Positions 43,516 to 52,302 are shown, counted from the stretch's first letter. The stretch is 64,000 bases of DNA from Methanomassiliicoccales archaeon LGM-DZ1 (GCA_030168595.1 CP115556.1:992001-1056000); one strand, 5' to 3'. Notes: generated by a model not told the origin, from the sequence alone. Numbers and translations: made by a program.

Positions 43516-44908
43516 AACGATGCGCGCTGCGGTATTCGATATGCGCGGGGCCGTCTGCAGGCACCCTCTGCTCACAGTCGTCCTCGCCGGCCTCATCCTG
43601 CGCCTCCTCATAACCTCCCTGTCGATGGTCTACGACACCGACTACTGGGCCCTGGTCATCAGGAACATCGACAGCGGCAACGGGCTCTACGGGCTCGACG
43701 GGTACTTCTACACGCCGGTCTGGGGCTACCTCCTGGCGCTGGAGGAGTGGTTCAACGACTCCTTCCTGGGCCTGGGCGAATCGGCCGTACGCGTCTCGGA
43801 GATCGTGTACTTCGAGAACGGCGACCACCAGACTGCCGCCACCATCACATCGGTGGCCTTCGGGTACCTGGTGAAGCTCCCTCTGGCACTGTCCGATCTC
43901 ATCCTCGCCTGGCTCTGCATGGGGGCAGTGAAGGACAGAACGGGCGATGGGAAGAAGGCCGCGAAGGCGTTCGCGCTCGTGTTCCTGAGCGCGACTGTCC
44001 TGGGGTCCTCGGCCATCATCGGCATGCCGGACACTGTCGGCGCGGTATTCATGATGCTATGCATCCGCCTGACCCAGAAACGTCTCCCGGTGCTCGCCGG
44101 AGTATGCTTCTCGCTCTCGGTCCTGACCAAGTTCTTCCCGTTCTTCATCATATTCCCTCTGGTGGCATACATACTTGCAAGGGACAGGAGGGACATCAGG
44201 CGCGGCATGGTCCAGGTCGCTCTGTCCGCGGCCGGCGCGCTGATCGCTCTGGCGGTCATCCTGGCCCCGCAGATCTCGGACGGCACCGTGGGGGAGTGCT
44301 TCCGCTTCATAACCGACCGCATGGGGATATCGTTCGGGGATTCGGCGGGAAGCCGCCTTGCCGGAGCGGCGAGGGTGGCGGTGTTCGCCGCCATCATCGC
44401 CGTGGCCTGCCTCGTAGGCAGGAGGGCCTACCGCGAGACCGTGTCCTCGGGCGATGCCGACCGGGCGCTGTACCGGTACTCCCTGGCGATGGTCACCATG
44501 TGCATGCTCTACCCGCCCGCCGCCCAGTACCTGGTAGCGGCCGTCCCGCTGCTGGCCTGCTGCGCGGCGGCCGGGGACCGCCGTTTCATGATCTCATGGA
44601 AGCTGCTGAGCATCGGGGCCGCGGTCATATTCACGGTGTCCCTCTGCACGCACCTGATGCCGATCGCCGTTTGGACGGACCTCCTGGACGTCTCCTCGCT
44701 GGCACATTTCTATGACGTCTGGAATGCCGGGCCCGGCGTGCTCACCGTATGGAACGTCCAGTTCGTGGCGGGGAGCGTCGTCCAGTACATGGGCGTGCTG
44801 ACGGTGCTGATCGTCATATTCGAGGCGGAGGTCCGCAGATACCTCGGAGGTTTCGGATGCTGGATCGCCGATATTCTGGGAGGTGAAAAGGATGCGTCCG
44901 AGGATTAA
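43484..44908 (+). CDS. Multi-pass membrane glycosyltransferase, GT87-like (module 1)
   Basis: A 474-residue protein with about 11 transmembrane helices. After helix 1 comes the catalytic-type loop with acidic residues (SMVYDTDYWALVIRNIDSG), then YFYTPVWGYLLAL. GVCFSLSVLTKFFPFFII is typical of the GT87/PMT-like fold. The start ATG at 43484 has a strong GGAGGG and overlaps the exported-protein gene; ATG 43520 lacks such a site. Its counterpart in module 2 (53327-54711) shares the YYTPVWGY segment. It likely adds a sugar from a lipid carrier outside the cell. Confidence 0.75.
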   Translation: MFARGRCSAAETMRAAVFDMRGAVCRHPLLTVVLAGLILRLLITSLSMVYDTDYWALVIRNIDSGNGLYGLDGYFYTPVWGYLLALEEWFNDSFLGLGESAVRVSEIVYFENGDHQTAATITSVAFGYLVKLPLALSDLILAWLCMGAVKDRTGDGKKAAKAFALVFLSATVLGSSAIIGMPDTVGAVFMMLCIRLTQKRLPVLAGVCFSLSVLTKFFPFFIIFPLVAYILARDRRDIRRGMVQVALSAAGALIALAVILAPQISDGTVGECFRFITDRMGISFGDSAGSRLAGAARVAVFAAIIAVACLVGRRAYRETVSSGDADRALYRYSLAMVTMCMLYPPAAQYLVAAVPLLACCAAAGDRRFMISWKLLSIGAAVIFTVSLCTHLMPIAVWTDLLDVSSLAHFYDVWNAGPGVLTVWNVQFVAGSVVQYMGVLTVLIVIFEAEVRRYLGGFGCWIADILGGEKDASED

Positions 44909-44924
44909 GCACCGGGGGGACAGC

Positions 44925-45365
44925 ATGAGGATAGATCTCCTCTGCAGCTGGGGAGGCCACCTCCAGGAGATGTTGGACCTCCGCGGGGCATGGGGCAGGT
45001 ACGACTACCGCTTCATCACCTACGAGAGCGAGCGCACGGCCGCCATGGACGAGCCGATGGTCCTCATAACCCCTCCCTGGATCAGCATCCCCCGTTTCCT
45101 GAGGGGCCTCTTCCGTGCCCTCCGCTGCGTGCTGTTCGACCGTCCCGACGTGCTCATAAGCACCGGAATGGGTTATGTGGATGTCTTCGTCTTCCCTCTC
45201 TGCAGGCTGCTCGGCACATATACAGTGTACATAGAATCCGGGGCCAACGTCGGCTATGTGAGCGGCACCGCCGGCATCGTCAGACGCTTCGCCGACCGCT
45301 TCATAGTCAGATGGGAGGACCTCGCGGAGGAGATCGGAGCGGAGTTCCACGGGGGGATATTCTGA
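44925..45365 (+). CDS. Alg14-like (PssD/EpsE) glycosyltransferase subunit
   Basis: A 146-residue protein of the Alg14 group. It has the N-terminal LLCSWGGHLQEML (normally G-G-H), VLISTGMGYVDVFVFPL in the middle and YIESGA near residue 105, then FADRFIVRWEDL. Alg14-type subunits anchor the catalytic Alg13-type partner at the membrane; that partner is encoded next. The ATG at 44925 is preceded by GGGGGA; a longer frame from 44883 is possible. Ends in a TGA that overlaps the presumed CTG start of the partner. Confidence 0.85.
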   Translation: MRIDLLCSWGGHLQEMLDLRGAWGRYDYRFITYESERTAAMDEPMVLITPPWISIPRFLRGLFRALRCVLFDRPDVLISTGMGYVDVFVFPLCRLLGTYTVYIESGANVGYVSGTAGIVRRFADRFIVRWEDLAEEIGAEFHGGIF

Positions 45366-47482
45366 TACTGGTAACCATCGGCATGAACGACGCCCCGTAC
45401 GGCGCCCTGTTCGAGGAGATGGACCGCCTCGCACCCTCTCTGGGGGAGGAGGTCGTGATGCAGGTCGGCAGGACCGGCTTCCAAGGGAAGAACAGCAGAT
45501 GCTTCCAATACCTCCCCGACACTGAGATGGGGAAGCTCTTCGATTCCTGCTCCCTTATCGTATCCCATGCGGGCATCGGGACCATAGTGAACGGCCTCGA
45601 CCGCCGCATCCCCCTCGTCCTCGTCCCCAGGGAAGTTGTCATGCCCGATGCCGGCACCGATCAGCAGATGGCCGTGGCCGAGAAGGTGGAGGCCATAGGG
45701 CGCGGGACGGTAGTCAGGGACCTGTCCGAACTCGGGAGCAAGCTGACGGAGGCCAGGGCCATGCGCCTCCCCCCGTACGAGCGCGACCGCTCACTGCTCT
45801 CGTTCCTCTCAGGACTCCTCGCCGGGCTCGCCGAGGAACCTCCTGAAAAGCCTCTTCAGCGAGCCGGGCAGGAAGCTGCTGATCTTCCCCCTCTCGTAGG
45901 AGTCCAGGGCGGCGAACATCGCAGGCACGTAGACCGCGAAGAGCGCGAGGAACAGCCCGATCACCGGGATCCATGCCCCGGGGATATCGACGGCCCCGGA
46001 CAGCAGGTACATCAGCGCCCCCGAGGCGGCGAAGAATGCATAGCCGACCGCGAGCGGGCGCATGATCTCCCATACCCCGGTGCCGGTGATCCTCCCGACG
46101 TAGGCCGTGGTGCAGAGCGTGTAGGCCAGGGTGCAGACCATCCACACGGCTGTGGCCTCCTCCACTCTCTCGAAGCTGTCGGAGGGGGACAGCATGCAGA
46201 CGGCGGCGGAGACCGCCACGTTGGCGATCCCGAAGACCACGGTCATTATGGAGACAGTGTTCACCTTGAGGTACACTGTGGGCACGCTCTGGAGGACAGT
46301 GGCGGCGCAGTAGGCGACATCGCCGGCCAGGGCGATCCTGACCACGTCCGCCAGGTAGACATAGTCCGCCCCTACCCACGCCTCTATGACCTGCGGCGCG
46401 AACACCATGACGAAGGCCACCGGCATGGCGAAGAGCAGGGATACGAACTTTATGCCCGTGACCAGCAGGTGGCGGAGGCCCTCGCCGTCCTTCTCCGCAT
46501 AATAGTGGTAGACCAGGGGCTCGAAGGAGGTGGTCACGGAATAGCATGCTGTGTGTATCATCGAGATGAGAGAGGACACGATGGCGAACCCTCCCTCCGC
46601 CTCCGCGCCGATGTATATGTTGATGATGACCAGAGACGCCTGGATGTACAGCATGTTCCCGATCTTGTAGATTATCGACCATGCGCCGAGGGTGCCCATC
46701 GAACGGAAGAGGGACCTGTCGTAATAGCGGTAGCGGATCCTCATCGGGGGGTAGTCATGTTTGGCGAGGACGTACAGCAGGACCAGGAGGAACGCGGAGG
46801 AGACCAGGTAGGCCAGGCCCACGGCTATGAGGTCCTTCTCGCCGGCCGCGAAGAGGGCGAAGATGAGGCCGACCTGCAGGACCGTGTACGCCAGCCTGGC
46901 CATGTATATCTGGTACAGGGTGTTGTTGGCGTTGAAGACACTGGAGAACGCGGACCCGATAACGACCAGCAGCGAAGCGGCCATGATCAGCAGGAACATG
47001 ATCTGGACCTCGCCGTAGCTGTTGCCGGCAACACCGAATATGTACGGCGACGCCCAGGAGACCAGGATTATCGGCGGGACCAGAACGATGCATGTCCGCA
47101 GTATGCCGAAGAAGCCCGTGCTGAGCTCTTTCGAGGCGTCGCTGCTCCTGCTTATGGCAAGCGTGGAATACCTCGAGCATGCAGATTCGAGCGAATCGGC
47201 GATGATCATGACGTACGACGTCATGGTGGTGGCGAGGGGGATTATACCGTAGGTCGCAAGACCCAGATTGTCGATGTAGAAGGGTACGAGGAAGACCCCG
47301 ATGAGCGCCATGACGACAGTCCTGACGATGTTCATCGCGGCGTTAAGCGGGGTCCTCGCCCAGAAGGACCTATCGACGGTCACCGTTTCAATACACTCTC
47401 CATCTCACAGTTCGGGTGCCTTACGTGCATAACGGGGATAATGCTTTTGGCGCCCTTGCCTCCGGAAATTAACTGCAGATAA
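45362..47482 (+). CDS. Alg13-like (PssE/EpsF) glycosyltransferase, CTG start and no nearby stop
   Basis: The first ~155 residues are a GT28 C-terminal-type domain: ILVTIGMNDAPYGALFEEMD at the start, the sugar-nucleotide site SLIVSHAGIGTIVNGLDRRIPLVLVPR near residue 70, and GTDQQMAVAEKVE. The family normally begins M-I-L-V-T-I-G; here the codon at that place is CTG (45362-45364), overlapping the Alg14 stop as CTGA. The family should end near 45830, but the frame stays open to 47482, antisense to the flippase gene, which is not family-like. Likely the native stop was lost. Confidence 0.65.
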   Translation: MILVTIGMNDAPYGALFEEMDRLAPSLGEEVVMQVGRTGFQGKNSRCFQYLPDTEMGKLFDSCSLIVSHAGIGTIVNGLDRRIPLVLVPREVVMPDAGTDQQMAVAEKVEAIGRGTVVRDLSELGSKLTEARAMRLPPYERDRSLLSFLSGLLAGLAEEPPEKPLQRAGQEAADLPPLVGVQGGEHRRHVDREEREEQPDHRDPCPGDIDGPGQQVHQRPRGGEECIADRERAHDLPYPGAGDPPDVGRGAERVGQGADHPHGCGLLHSLEAVGGGQHADGGGDRHVGDPEDHGHYGDSVHLEVHCGHALEDSGGAVGDIAGQGDPDHVRQVDIVRPYPRLYDLRREHHDEGHRHGEEQGYELYARDQQVAEALAVLLRIIVVDQGLEGGGHGIACCVYHRDERGHDGEPSLRLRADVYVDDDQRRLDVQHVPDLVDYRPCAEGAHRTEEGPVVIAVADPHRGVVMFGEDVQQDQEERGGDQVGQAHGYEVLLAGREEGEDEADLQDRVRQPGHVYLVQGVVGVEDTGERGPDNDQQRSGHDQQEHDLDLAVAVAGNTEYVRRRPGDQDYRRDQNDACPQYAEEARAELFRGVAAPAYGKRGIPRACRFERIGDDHDVRRHGGGEGDYTVGRKTQIVDVEGYEEDPDERHDDSPDDVHRGVKRGPRPEGPIDGHRFNTLSISQFGCLTCITGIMLLAPLPPEINCR
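45809..47383 (-). CDS. Polysaccharide flippase (Wzx-like)
   Basis: A 524-residue protein with about 14 transmembrane helices of the MOP superfamily (NIVRTVVMALIGVFLVPFYIDNLGLATYGII at the N-terminus, typical of Wzx/RfbX). It would flip a lipid-linked glycan for the surface polymers made by this region. It is a distant relative of the flippase at 28555. The C-terminal codons overlap the convergent Alg13-like gene. It shares its upstream region with the divergent LicD gene. Confidence 0.87.
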   Translation of the reverse strand: MTVDRSFWARTPLNAAMNIVRTVVMALIGVFLVPFYIDNLGLATYGIIPLATTMTSYVMIIADSLESACSRYSTLAISRSSDASKELSTGFFGILRTCIVLVPPIILVSWASPYIFGVAGNSYGEVQIMFLLIMAASLLVVIGSAFSSVFNANNTLYQIYMARLAYTVLQVGLIFALFAAGEKDLIAVGLAYLVSSAFLLVLLYVLAKHDYPPMRIRYRYYDRSLFRSMGTLGAWSIIYKIGNMLYIQASLVIINIYIGAEAEGGFAIVSSLISMIHTACYSVTTSFEPLVYHYYAEKDGEGLRHLLVTGIKFVSLLFAMPVAFVMVFAPQVIEAWVGADYVYLADVVRIALAGDVAYCAATVLQSVPTVYLKVNTVSIMTVVFGIANVAVSAAVCMLSPSDSFERVEEATAVWMVCTLAYTLCTTAYVGRITGTGVWEIMRPLAVGYAFFAASGALMYLLSGAVDIPGAWIPVIGLFLALFAVYVPAMFAALDSYERGKISSFLPGSLKRLFRRFLGEPGEES

Positions 47483-47490
47483 CTATAGAG

Positions 47491-47500
47491 ACTATTATAA
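47491..47500 (+). promoter_or_regulatory. TATA box, leaderless promoter of licD
   Basis: ACTATTATAA, centred about 27 bases before the LicD ATG at 47525; no ribosome-binding site is present. Confidence 0.5.
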
Positions 47501-47524
47501 AGAGCATATGCTTGGTATACATTT

Positions 47525-48310
47525 ATGAACACTATCCAGGAAGGACTGCTGGATATGATGGCAGACATCGACCGGGCCGCCCGGGAGAACGGAGCGGAAT
47601 ACTCCCTGGACTGCGGCACGGCGATCGGAGCGGTCCGCCACCGCGGGTTCATCCCATGGGACGACGACATGGACATACTCGTGAAGGAAGAGGACCTCCC
47701 GAAGTTCCTGGATGCCATGGAGAGCCTGCCCGAGGGGAAGTACACTGTCCAGTGCCCCCTGAGCATCGATTTCGCCAACACATTCTACAAGATCCGCAGG
47801 AACGGGACCACCGCCATAGAGGACGATCATTGGAGCAACCGCGGCCACCAGGGGCTCTTCATAGACGTGTTCGTCGCCCGCGGATATCCCGACGGGCGCT
47901 TCCGGAGAGCGCGGTACGAACTCCTGCTGAAGTTCCAGCGGGGGATGAGGCTCATCGCCTTCCGCTGCTACGGGGACCCCTCGAAGGACCGCCGCCAGAG
48001 ATGGTGCGACCGCATGCAGGCGCGGGCGCAGGAGCGCATGCGCAGGCTCTGCAGGGACGACCGCACGATGTACCGCATCGACTATCCTGTGGACTCCCGC
48101 CCGGTCCCCAGGGAATGGTACCGCGAGTATACCGACGTCCCGTTCGAGGGGCACATGTTCCGTATGTACGCCGACTACGACGACATCCTGACGGATGCCT
48201 ACGGGGATTACATGACCCCTCCGCCCGAGGAGGAGAGGATCGGCAAGCACATCGTCGCGTTCAGCATGACCGAGGATTACAGAGACTGGCTCAGGGAGCA
48301 CGGTCACTGA
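47525..48310 (+). CDS. LicD-family phosphotransferase
   Basis: A 261-residue protein with the nucleotidyltransferase-fold LicD signature: LDCGTAIGAVRHRGFIPWDDDMDI near residue 28, where the Asp cluster binds metal. LicD enzymes transfer phosphocholine or related phosphoalcohols from CDP-activated donors onto surface sugars. A TarI/IspD-like cytidylyltransferase nearby (50877) could make such a donor. The 3' end overlaps the convergent GtrA gene by seven bases. Confidence 0.85.
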   Translation: MNTIQEGLLDMMADIDRAARENGAEYSLDCGTAIGAVRHRGFIPWDDDMDILVKEEDLPKFLDAMESLPEGKYTVQCPLSIDFANTFYKIRRNGTTAIEDDHWSNRGHQGLFIDVFVARGYPDGRFRRARYELLLKFQRGMRLIAFRCYGDPSKDRRQRWCDRMQARAQERMRRLCRDDRTMYRIDYPVDSRPVPREWYREYTDVPFEGHMFRMYADYDDILTDAYGDYMTPPPEEERIGKHIVAFSMTEDYRDWLREHGH

Positions 48311-48762
48311 AGATCATCATCGGTCTTCTTCACGAAAACGGCGTACTTGCTGATGAGATAGTTCAGCACGATCTCGATGAACGAGATGATTATCTTAGCG
48401 GGGAACCCGTCGACCCCGAAGAGCTCTAGGTCGAGGCCCATGTCGTAGAGGACGGGGAACCCGCAGATGTTGATAGCCCCCGTGAAGGCCCTTCCTGCGA
48501 CGAAGTAGGTGGCCTCCTTGCTGACGGTCTTCTTCTTCCTCGTCTGACTGCCGAAGACGAAGGTCTTGTTGAGCACGAAAGCGACCATCACTCCTATGAC
48601 CCAGGAGGCCGCATTGCTGTAGACCGGTTTGATCCCGAGGAGGACCAGGGCCGCGTAGACGCCCCAGGTGATGGCAACGTTGAGGGCGCCGATGAAGAGG
48701 TAGCGCATGACCTCTCCGTGCTTCCCGTAGAAAAGACCGTCACAGAAATCCCTGATCCCCAT
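48304..48762 (-). CDS. GtrA-family membrane protein
   Basis: A 152-residue protein with four transmembrane helices and the GtrA pattern (MRYLFIGALNVAITWGVYAAL near residue 19, FVLNKTFVF near residue 62, LNYLISKYAVF near the end). GtrA proteins are thought to help flip polyprenyl-phosphate sugars. The ATG at 48762 is preceded by GAGGGAT. It lies eight bases after the GT2 gene, with which it forms an operon. Confidence 0.85.
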   Translation of the reverse strand: MGIRDFCDGLFYGKHGEVMRYLFIGALNVAITWGVYAALVLLGIKPVYSNAASWVIGVMVAFVLNKTFVFGSQTRKKKTVSKEATYFVAGRAFTGAINICGFPVLYDMGLDLELFGVDGFPAKIIISFIEIVLNYLISKYAVFVKKTDDDLQ

Positions 48763-48770
48763 GCTATCCC

Positions 48771-49658
48771 TCACAGTTTCTTGGTCGAGCCGACCATCTC
48801 CCATACGCTCATGTTGTCGCCTCCCTTCTCCACATGCTCGCGCGCGATGCGGCGGCATCTGCCCTCCAGGCGCGCCACGTAAAGCATCTTGAAGGGATGG
48901 AACCCCAACTCTTTGATGCAGGCCACCGCCGCCTTCACGAGGTACCTTTTGTTCCATGTAGGGATACTGTAGCCATACTTCTTCTGCATGACGCATTCGC
49001 CGACATTGACGCGGACGCGCTGCTTGATGAAATCCTCTTCCGTCTCCGGTCCGCGGTTCAGGACTATACTGTCCGGGACGTAGACGCATATGTACCCGGC
49101 CTCCTCCAGTTTCATGCGTATGATGTCCTCATCGGACTGCATGTCGGTCGGCAGGCGGGTGCCGATATCGCGGAACGCTATCAGCTCTCCGATCTTGGGA
49201 TGCTCGAGCGCGAGCTGGTGGTGGACGCACCACATGAGGTTGACGGCGAAACCGATCTTGGTATCCTTCCCGTTGGTCGGGATAGGGTGACCCCCGGTGA
49301 TCCCGACCTTCGGGTCAGCGAGGGGCTCGACCAGCTTCTGGAGGGAATCCTCGGTGCCGAACGCGTTGTCAGCGTTCAGCATGACCACGAGATCGCATGA
49401 TTTGTGGTCGAGGTAGCAGTTTATGGCGGAGTTCTTGCCCTCCCTCTTCTCCTGCCTGTAAAGGCGGAGGGTGGGGAACTCCGCCTGCAGCCCTTTGACG
49501 ATGTCGTCGGTCCCGTCGGTGCTCCCGCTTGAGACGACCAGCACCTCCTTCACCGAGACCGTGCTGAGCTTCTGGGAGTAGACGGAGCGGATGGACCGCT
49601 CGATGATCTGCGCCTCGTTATAGGCGCATATCCCTACAGTCACCTCCAAATCTGGCAT
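48771..49658 (-). CDS. GT2 glycosyltransferase
   Basis: A 295-residue GT-A enzyme: VTVGICAYNEAQIIERSI near residue 6, DLVVMLNADNAF (D-x-D-type metal site) near residue 92 and the acceptor-site Asp/Glu in PTDMQSDEDII. No transmembrane helix is obvious. Likely builds the repeat unit of a surface glycan. TATA TTTTTATAG at about 49683-49692 on this strand sits 27-29 bases before the ATG, suggesting a leaderless mRNA. Confidence 0.85.
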   Translation of the reverse strand: MPDLEVTVGICAYNEAQIIERSIRSVYSQKLSTVSVKEVLVVSSGSTDGTDDIVKGLQAEFPTLRLYRQEKREGKNSAINCYLDHKSCDLVVMLNADNAFGTEDSLQKLVEPLADPKVGITGGHPIPTNGKDTKIGFAVNLMWCVHHQLALEHPKIGELIAFRDIGTRLPTDMQSDEDIIRMKLEEAGYICVYVPDSIVLNRGPETEEDFIKQRVRVNVGECVMQKKYGYSIPTWNKRYLVKAAVACIKELGFHPFKMLYVARLEGRCRRIAREHVEKGGDNMSVWEMVGSTKKL

Positions 49659-49682
49659 TGTGGTGCACAGATTCGCAATGTC

Positions 49683-49692
49683 CTATAAAAAG
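49683..49692 (-). promoter_or_regulatory. TATA box, leaderless promoter of the GT2-gtrA operon
   Basis: CTTTTTATAG on the minus strand about 27-29 bases before the ATG at 49658. Confidence 0.45.
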
Positions 49693-49809
49693 TGTCCATG
49701 CTGCCTGCCCTTTATCCCATAACTAATAAAACAGCAGTGCGCATATTGAGCATCAGATACACTGCGAGGCAGATGCCGACCGCAGTGCCAGAAAGAGAGA
49801 TCCGATAAA

Positions 49810-50880
49810 ATGGTCTATGTCGATCCTTATGTGAAGAACGCCTTCCGCAAGAAACAGCCCGAGGGGAGGGGAGGATTCATACGCCTCGATCAGAACGAGA
49901 ACCCCGACGGACTCCCGAGATGGCTGTTCGACGGGGTCATGAAGGGCATAACCCCCGAGATCCTCGGGATGTACCCGGAGGAGGGACCGTTCATCGAGAA
50001 GTACTCCAAGATGGCGGGCATATCCCCTTCCCAGATGACCGTCACCGACGGCAGCGTCGTGGCCATGGGGTACATGATGAAGGTCTTCGGAGAGCCCGGG
50101 AAGGACCTGGTGGTCGTACGCCCGACCTTCAACATGTACGGAGCCTACGGAGCGCTCAACGGGATGAAGTTGAAGGAGGTCCCCTACCGCGACGGCTACA
50201 GGATGGACATCGGTGACATCCTCTCGTCCATCGACGACAATACGGGCATCGTCGTCCTTGTGAACCCCAACATGCCGATAGGCAACTCCTATTCGCCCGA
50301 GGAGGTCGAGGCGGTTGTGAAGAAGGCCGCAGAGCACGGGGCCATGGTCGTCATCGACGAAGCATACCACTACTTCAGCGATACCCAGTCGTCCGTACCG
50401 CTGATATCAAAATATGACAACGTCGCGGTCCTGCGCACCTTCTCCAAGATGTTCTCCCTGGCCGGCCTCAGGCTCGGCATTGTGATGTCGAACGAGGAGA
50501 ACATCCGCTGCATCAACAACTGGCGCCCGCATTACACCGTGAACGCGGTCACCCTGGCCTTCGGCGAGGCCGTGGTGGACAACATCGACAGGCTCCTGAA
50601 GGAGGAATCAGAGAAGTTCGCTAGAGGAATGGAGTACATAACCGGATGGCTGGACTCCCGCGGCTATTACTACGTCCCCAGCAGCGGGTGCTTCCTCTGC
50701 ATCCGCCCCAAGCACAGGGATGCGGTATACATCACCGAGGAGCTGAAGAAGCGCAACATCCTCATCCTCTGCGGCGGCAACAACATCGACGGGCTCCTCC
50801 GCCTGACCGTCTGGGACGAGAAGTACATGAGGATGTTCGCCGACGCCATGGCCGCGATAGACCGGGAGCGATCCCCATGA
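49810..50880 (+). CDS. PLP aminotransferase, HisC/CobD-like
   Basis: A 356-residue fold-type I PLP enzyme of the histidinol-phosphate aminotransferase/threonine-phosphate decarboxylase group. LDQNENPDGLP lies near residue 26, VLVNPNMPIGNSYSPEE near residue 153, the Asp-x-x-Tyr in VIDEAYHYF and the PLP Lys in RTFSKMFSLAGLRLG near residue 218. Its ATGA overlap with a cytidylyltransferase gene and a glycan context suggest it makes an amino-alcohol or amino-sugar precursor rather than histidine. No his genes are near. Confidence 0.75.
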   Translation: MVYVDPYVKNAFRKKQPEGRGGFIRLDQNENPDGLPRWLFDGVMKGITPEILGMYPEEGPFIEKYSKMAGISPSQMTVTDGSVVAMGYMMKVFGEPGKDLVVVRPTFNMYGAYGALNGMKLKEVPYRDGYRMDIGDILSSIDDNTGIVVLVNPNMPIGNSYSPEEVEAVVKKAAEHGAMVVIDEAYHYFSDTQSSVPLISKYDNVAVLRTFSKMFSLAGLRLGIVMSNEENIRCINNWRPHYTVNAVTLAFGEAVVDNIDRLLKEESEKFARGMEYITGWLDSRGYYYVPSSGCFLCIRPKHRDAVYITEELKKRNILILCGGNNIDGLLRLTVWDEKYMRMFADAMAAIDRERSP

Positions 50881-51593
50881 GGACGGTCGCTGTCATCCTG
50901 GCCGGAGGGGTCGGGAAGAGGCTGGGCGCATCATGCCCCAAGCAGTTCCTGGAGATCCGCGGGAAGCCGGTCATCGTCCACACGGTCGAGAACTTCCAGA
51001 GGAACCCTTCGGTGGATGCGGTGGTCATCGTATGCGTCCCCGACTGGATAGATCATATGGCCGGGCTCGCCAAAGAATACGGCCTCACCAAGGTGGAGGC
51101 CATCGTTCCCGGGGGCGAGACCTCGCACGATTCCACCCGCAACGGCATATTCCATCTGCGCAGCGAGCTCGGGAAAGGCGACATCGTCATAATCCACGAT
51201 GCGGCGCGCCCCATCCTCCCGCAGGCGGCCATCGACGAGATGCTGAGGGTCGCCAAGGAGAAAGGCAACGCCTCTCTGGCCATCCCCTGCTACGAGACCG
51301 TGATATACACGGACGACCAGGTCTCCGGCGACAAGGAACTGGACAGGAACCGCCTGATGCGCGTGCAGACCCCCCAGGCCTATGAGTATTCCGATCTTCT
51401 GTCACTGTACGACCGCGCCGAGGCTGAGGATAAGCATGACTTCATCTACGCGGACCTGGTGGAGATCTACTACGGCAGGCGCGTGTACTTCTCCAGGGGA
51501 TTCGCCAACAACATCAAGATAACCAAGCAGGAGGACATCCCCCTCTGCGAATCGCTGATGTCCTTCTCCGAGGACCAGCTCTTCAACCTGTGA
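50877..51593 (+). CDS. IspD/TarI-family cytidylyltransferase
   Basis: A 238-residue CTP-transferase: VILAGGVGKRLGASCPKQFLEI at the start, HDAARPILP near residue 105 and VQTPQAYEY near residue 165. Archaea make isoprenoids by the mevalonate route, so IspD function is improbable; TarI-like activation of ribitol/ribulose-5-phosphate or another polyol phosphate fits better. It overlaps the aminotransferase by four bases and is followed four bases later by rpiA, so the three are one operon. Confidence 0.8.
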   Translation: MRTVAVILAGGVGKRLGASCPKQFLEIRGKPVIVHTVENFQRNPSVDAVVIVCVPDWIDHMAGLAKEYGLTKVEAIVPGGETSHDSTRNGIFHLRSELGKGDIVIIHDAARPILPQAAIDEMLRVAKEKGNASLAIPCYETVIYTDDQVSGDKELDRNRLMRVQTPQAYEYSDLLSLYDRAEAEDKHDFIYADLVEIYYGRRVYFSRGFANNIKITKQEDIPLCESLMSFSEDQLFNL

Positions 51594-51597
51594 TACC

Positions 51598-52302
51598 GTG
51601 GACGGCCCTAAGCCCTGGGAGATGAAGCGCCCCGCCTGCGAGAAGGCAGTAGACGAATACGCGCGCGACGGCATGACCGTCGGCCTCGGAACAGGGAACT
51701 CGGCCAATTACGCCGTGATGCGCCTGGCCGAGATGGCCCGCGAAGGGGCGGACTTCGTCTGCGTCGCCTCCTCTGTGAAGACGGCGGAGCTGGCCAAAAG
51801 CCTCGGCCTGAATATAGCGGATATCTCCTCCGTCAGCAGGATCGATGTGACATTCGACGGCGCCGACGAGGTGGACCCTGACCTCAATCTCATGAAGGGG
51901 CTGGGCGGGGCTCTGCTCAGGGAGAAGATAATAGCCGCTTCGACAGCGCGCGAGGTCATCATCGCCGACGACATCAAGCTCGTGGGCAGGCTGGGCGAGA
52001 AGGCCCCCGTTCCGGTGGAGGTCTGCACCTTCGGCAGCGCCCGCACCGCGGAACTGCTCCGGAAGCTCGGGTGCGAGCCCGTGCTCAGGATGCATGACGG
52101 GAGCCCGTTCGTCACCGACGGCGGCAACCTGATCTACGACTGCCGCTTCGGCCCGATCGGCAGCCCCTCCGAGCTGGAGGCCGACATCGACCGCATCCCG
52201 GGCGTCATCGAATGCGGGATCTTCCCGGGCATGGCCGATTCCGTCTTCATCTACCATGGGGACAGCGATACCTTCGAGGAGCTCCGCCGCCCTCAGATCT
52301 GA
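51598..52302 (+). CDS. rpiA: Ribose-5-phosphate isomerase A
   Basis: A 234-residue enzyme interconverting ribose-5-phosphate and ribulose-5-phosphate. Motifs: VGLGTGNSANYAV (phosphate loop) near residue 28, DVTFDGADEVDPDLNLMKGLGGALLREKI near residue 83, where the catalytic Asp and Glu sit. GTG start. In this operon it could feed ribulose-5-phosphate to the TarI-like enzyme, besides serving nucleotide synthesis. The stop overlaps the convergent exported-protein gene by ten bases. Confidence 0.93.
   Translation: MDGPKPWEMKRPACEKAVDEYARDGMTVGLGTGNSANYAVMRLAEMAREGADFVCVASSVKTAELAKSLGLNIADISSVSRIDVTFDGADEVDPDLNLMKGLGGALLREKIIAASTAREVIIADDIKLVGRLGEKAPVPVEVCTFGSARTAELLRKLGCEPVLRMHDGSPFVTDGGNLIYDCRFGPIGSPSELEADIDRIPGVIECGIFPGMADSVFIYHGDSDTFEELRRPQI

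Noticed and set aside
44990-45361. Upstream extension of the Alg13-like frame
   Set aside because: That part is an out-of-frame reading of the Alg14-like gene with no family features; the domain begins at the CTG at 45362.
50877-51593. IspD of the MEP isoprenoid pathway
   Set aside because: Archaea use a mevalonate route, and the operon context is a glycan locus; TarI-like function fits better.
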